A stretch of DNA of 64,000 nucleotides, taken from positions 14,355,001-14,419,000 of the forward strand of contig NC_092561.1 of the NCBI RefSeq assembly GCF_037975245.1, read 5' to 3'. A model generated the notes under the pieces. That model saw only the letters and a program-made list of their open reading frames with translations. It had not been told where the DNA came from and made no database searches. Each line of letters opens with the position of its first letter. Position 1 is the first letter of the stretch. The stretch is from Apostichopus japonicus (lineage: Eukaryota; Echinodermata; Holothuroidea; Aspidochirotida; Stichopodidae). Position numbers and translations under genes: made by a program. This document shows, in pieces, positions 60,654-64,000 of this stretch.

Positions 60654-62480
60654 TATCCAGGGGGGGGGGGTTGGGGGCGCGCCCCCCGGGTAAGAAAAAG
60701 AGTCGAGAAAAAAAAGAGAAGAAAAAAGGGAAAAAGAGGGGGAAAAAGAGGAGGAGGAGAGGAAGGAAGGGAAAAGAAAAAGAAGAAAGAGAGAAAAAAG
60801 GAGAAAAGGAGGGAGTAAAAGAAGAAAAAAACGCCAAGGGAAGAGAAAGGGGAACAGTGACATAATTACAACGCTGATCCCTATTATATACACATGGCCG
60901 GGTAGCCAGGTGACAGATCGAGGATTTCAGAAGGGGCGTGCGCCTCACCCTACCCTAACTCAATTTTTGACGTTTCGATTTTTCCTCTCTCACTAATGTA
61001 TCTATATGGTCTATCATAACGCGTGTGTGAATGGACACCTTAAACAATTGTGCTATGAAACCAACTGTGGCTGGTCTCGAACTCGACCGAGTCGTCGGGG
61101 AACATGACGCATTTCGGGAAGGGGGCGAACGCCCCCCAAGTATATTTTTTTTATGATATCGCTAGTAATTTCAAAATAGAAAATGCTTAGATGCAACTCA
61201 GAAGGCATGGGAAGTGTCATTTCCAGAAATCTGGGAGGCATTTTCGGCCAAAATGTTCTTGTACGCTTCGCGCCAACTCGTGGTGGCGCTACGTTTAGAT
61301 AGTGGTGCCTACAGGCTTCGCCCGTCCCTTGACAAATTATTCGCTATGCGCCTGTTCGAATTTGTAAAGCAGACAGAAGATATGACATCATATCAGTGAG
61401 CATGAAAATGGCGGTTCCAGGTTGAACAGCCTCAAAACTGTCGATGTGTGTAGTCATAGGAACTCAATTTGATTTGGGGGGCTGTAACGACTTGCCCGAA
61501 AAATATAACCTAAATTTTTCGCACGCTCCGCGCGCGTCCAACATGTTAAAGTCAATATCATATAAGCAAGCATCGGTTATTATCGCATGCCATCGTGTAC
61601 CGTACGGTCAGTGGAAATTGCGCAGTATACCGCGGGATGTTAAAGTAAACAACGAAATGTCTTATGTAGATGTAGTAAAAGCATGGAGGTCAAATTATGT
61701 CAAATTCTCTTTTACATTAGTAATGGCGAATAAGTCGGCCAAGCTTATAGAACTTTATTTTAATTATCAAGGAGATTCATTTCCTTTAGCTACATCATTG
61801 CAATTTATTTTTCTTTCAGTAGCCCCCCCCCCCCCCCGCATCCTACGCCTATGTGTGTTGTGTTCGGTTTCGGAAATATCTGCTATTTTTTCATTTCCTT
61901 CAAACAAGTTTTGTAATAGCCGTTATAAGAAGGTTTAATATTTGTACACTAATAAATTATTTTCGAAAATTACCTGACCAACATTCTTAATCAAACTTCC
62001 CACTACTGGTGTAATTTTGACCGGTCTGTTAGGGTTGAAGGAGGTTTTTCTATATTGGTTGTCCATAGATGACATTTTTTGCAACATTATGGGTATGTTT
62101 TGAAGTGAATTTACTCACGAGAAATGTGAATTTTTCAAATTCGGAACAAATAATGGGCTGAAAACCTTAAAATGTGGGGCTGTCGAATCACCTACAAAAG
62201 CAATGATCCACAGGACATGCTATGAGGTCGAACATGATGTGTAACTGGTGAAAATCTTCAAAAAGATTATGGATGGGAAAAACTATTGGGAAATACTTGG
62301 CTCTCAGGCAAAAGTGTACATCTGGTTGGTCATTTTCAAGCCCGAGAAGTGCCAGTTCCGGTGATCTGGGGGGTATCAAAACCAGAAATTTTCTTGTACG
62401 CTGCGCGCCAACCGATGGTAGCGCTCCGCTTAGATAGCAATTCGCGCCCCCGGGTTAGAAAATCCTGGATACGCCCCTGT
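60654..62480. mobile_element. Nest of CAGGGGCGTATCCAGG-type MITE fragments
   Basis: The left end CAGGCGCGTATCCAGG at 60654 is mirrored by CCTGGATACGCCCCTG at about 62465-62480. Internal segments around 61240-61320 and 62370-62450 match each other (TTCTTGTACGC(T)(T)CGCGCCAAC, GGTGGCGCTACG-type), so at least two related copies are nested. The purine-rich stretch 60700-60850 is low complexity. No transposase is seen. Confidence 0.5.
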
Positions 62481-62935
62481 AGTATTTTGAAACCAAATTT
62501 TTTTTCAAATTTTACTTCATCTAAGGCCTATTAAATTATGCAACATGAAGGCTGTAATTTGAAAAGCATTTCTGCAACATTTTAGTGAAGGCTGCAAAAT
62601 AGACCAACATTCACCTAAGATTGTATGCATGTGTGATAACTCATGAGGGGAAATAAATACTGCACACTGAAACCAAAGGAGGGACGGGCTAAGGTTTCTT
62701 TGCTATATATATATGGTGGGGCTATAAGATGCATAATTATAGGGTTTCCTTAAAAGGTTTTAAAGACATTACTTTAGAAAAACACAAATTTAAAGCTAAG
62801 TTTTATATTTATGATGCATTGGTAGTTGCTTTTAAATGTGGCAAATAAGGGGTGAGATGGGAGAACACTAGTTTGAAAGTGGAGGGGCGTGCCCCTTGGG
62901 CCCCAGCCTGGCTACCTGACTGCTAAAGAGGGTTT
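60898..62935. mobile_element. Possible second inverted-end unit overlapping the nest
   Basis: GGTAGCCAGGTGACAG near 60901 followed by GGGGCGTGCGCC is mirrored near 62886-62935 by GGGGCGTGCCCCTTGGGCCC and CCTGGCTACCTGACTG. It is an imperfect pair and partly overlaps the previous nest, so the nesting order is unclear. Confidence 0.35.
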
Positions 62936-63171
62936 CATATTCAAATGGAGCCATAAAGCCACCTTAGACAAATGTTCAGTGAATGATAAAGAATAAAAGA
63001 CTGATATACACTGCAAAGTCATGTTGAGGTAAAACATTTCTTGAACATTTTTTATGGCAATTTAAGACTATACAAAAAGTTGAAGTTCGATGAAAGATCT
63101 TCGAAAAATTGCTGCAGAGTTCACCTGAAAGGTACCTCATAGTAATGAAACAACCAAGATGTTGTTATTGC

Positions 63172-63521
63172 CAAGGGCGTAGGAACCGGGGGGGGGGTTG
63201 AAAAATATGGTGGGGCGGAAGTATCATTCCGCCCCCCCCCCCCGCTTCGCAAGTCAGAAAACCCCTTTTTCATTTCCAAATGAGAAAAAAATCTCATTTG
63301 GAGCATCAAATTGCATCTAAGGCCAGGTGAAAATGCAAAATTATTTACAAAATGGAGTGGGTGTTGAAGTGTGCTATATTGCACCAAATTGCATCTGAGG
63401 CCACCTGGAAATGCAAAAAATTTCCAAAGGGGAGGGGGCACCCCCTCCCATTAGACCCCTTCCCCAGGCCGGCCATCAGTCTTCAGCCCCCCCTACTCAA
63501 AAGGACCTTCCTACGCCACTG
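63172..63521. mobile_element. hAT-type MITE (350 bp) with perfect 8-bp target duplication
   Basis: GTTATTGC at 63164-63171 and again at 63522-63529 flanks the element. Ends are CAAGGGCGTAGGAAC and, inverted, CAGTGGCGTAGGAAG. The interior has G/C runs and a ~60-bp direct repeat around AAATTGCATCT.AGGCCA. Non-coding and dependent on a hAT transposase elsewhere. Confidence 0.88.
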
Positions 63522-63529
63522 GTTATTGC

Positions 63530-64000
63530 TGTGTAAGTTGAGGATGCAGGTGTTTGGAAAATAGGTTCAAACCCACCCATATCGCATCTGCAAAACGATT
63601 TTGGATAAAACATCCAAACATGTATATTTATCCGTACTTTCTATTTTCAATGAATATATCAGATTGTCCAAGTGGAAACAGCTATACATATGCCTTCTTG
63701 CAAACTAAAGTCAAGATGGAAAAAGAAATAGATTACCTCACTAAAAAATATCGCCCCACCCTCCCATAAAATTGTTGTAGGATTTTTTTAATATGTCGCT
63801 TAAAGGCATTGAAGACTCGCCCACAAAGAAACGTCTGATGCCGGTAATCTGACCTAGTCTCCATCCCAGAAAATAGACACATAGTTTGCTACCGTCGGTA
63901 ATAGAAACCCTGCAAGGCAATGAAACTTTCTCCCAACGTATCAACCGCTTACCAGATCACTCTGACTTTTCTCATCCAAACAGAAGCACAGAAATTCCTC
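63530..64000. other. Right end of window, nothing recognised
   Basis: Small open frames of at most 71 codons on both strands with no domain or splice context. Confidence 0.4.

Noticed and set aside
60552-60948. Overlapping frames rich in Lys/Glu on plus and Phe/Ser on minus strand
   Set aside because: Low-complexity purine tract; no domain on either strand.
61444-61938. 164-codon frame
   Set aside because: Crosses a poly-C run and lies within a nest of MITE fragments; no domain recognised.

Overview
The window is AT-rich, intron-bearing animal DNA crowded with transposable-element debris. Two host-like spliced genes on the plus strand stand out: a caspase and a SET / zinc-finger / tyrosine-recombinase gene. 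The element mix (Penelope-like elements with GIY-YIG endonucleases, Ty3/Gypsy, CACTA-like and hAT-like DNA transposons, LINE tails) together with the PB1-type transposon-like protein fits a marine invertebrate deuterostome. I think an echinoderm such as a sea cucumber is most likely, but this is inference from gene style; no species marker is present.

Layout. 0-3.2 kb holds a 5'-truncated LINE with a (TCAAA)n tail and a minus-strand Penelope-like fragment. 5-16 kb holds short tandem repeats, an exon with a NEDD4/ITCH-type C2 domain, a LINE tail, a Ty3/Gypsy relic with both LTRs and a 5-bp target duplication, and a decayed second copy of the C2 region. 17.06-37.44 kb is a caspase catalytic domain in four exons (283 codons). 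The codons of its active-site QACRG motif are separated by a 17.5-kb intron. That intron contains a hAT-like element, a PB1-type transposon-like gene with two in-frame stops, and a 4.8-kb CACTA-like element built around a 1.5-kb palindrome.

39.2-53.2 kb is the most interesting locus. It is one gene whose exons join without a frame break into exactly 1200 codons: a KMT5A-like SET domain, eight tandem copies of a 99-bp symmetric acidic exon, two zinc-finger-like motifs, a tyrosine-recombinase domain with a recognisable R...LR...GH...Y active-site set, and a basic C-terminal domain. GAGGACT/AGTCCTC-rich blocks lie on both sides (about 38.0-38.7 and 55.7-56.1 kb), and GT-rich sequence lies outside both. 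The locus could therefore be a large mobile element of about 18 kb, but this needs testing.

54-64 kb is repeat territory: a 99-bp tandem array, a dispersed ~150-bp repeat, a third copy of the duplicated material seen at 6.6-10.9 kb, a palindromic ATTTAAAT/ATCGAT array, and hAT-type MITEs, one with a perfect 8-bp target duplication. I saw no rRNA, tRNA or CRISPR. All splice sites are read by eye and unconfirmed by transcripts.
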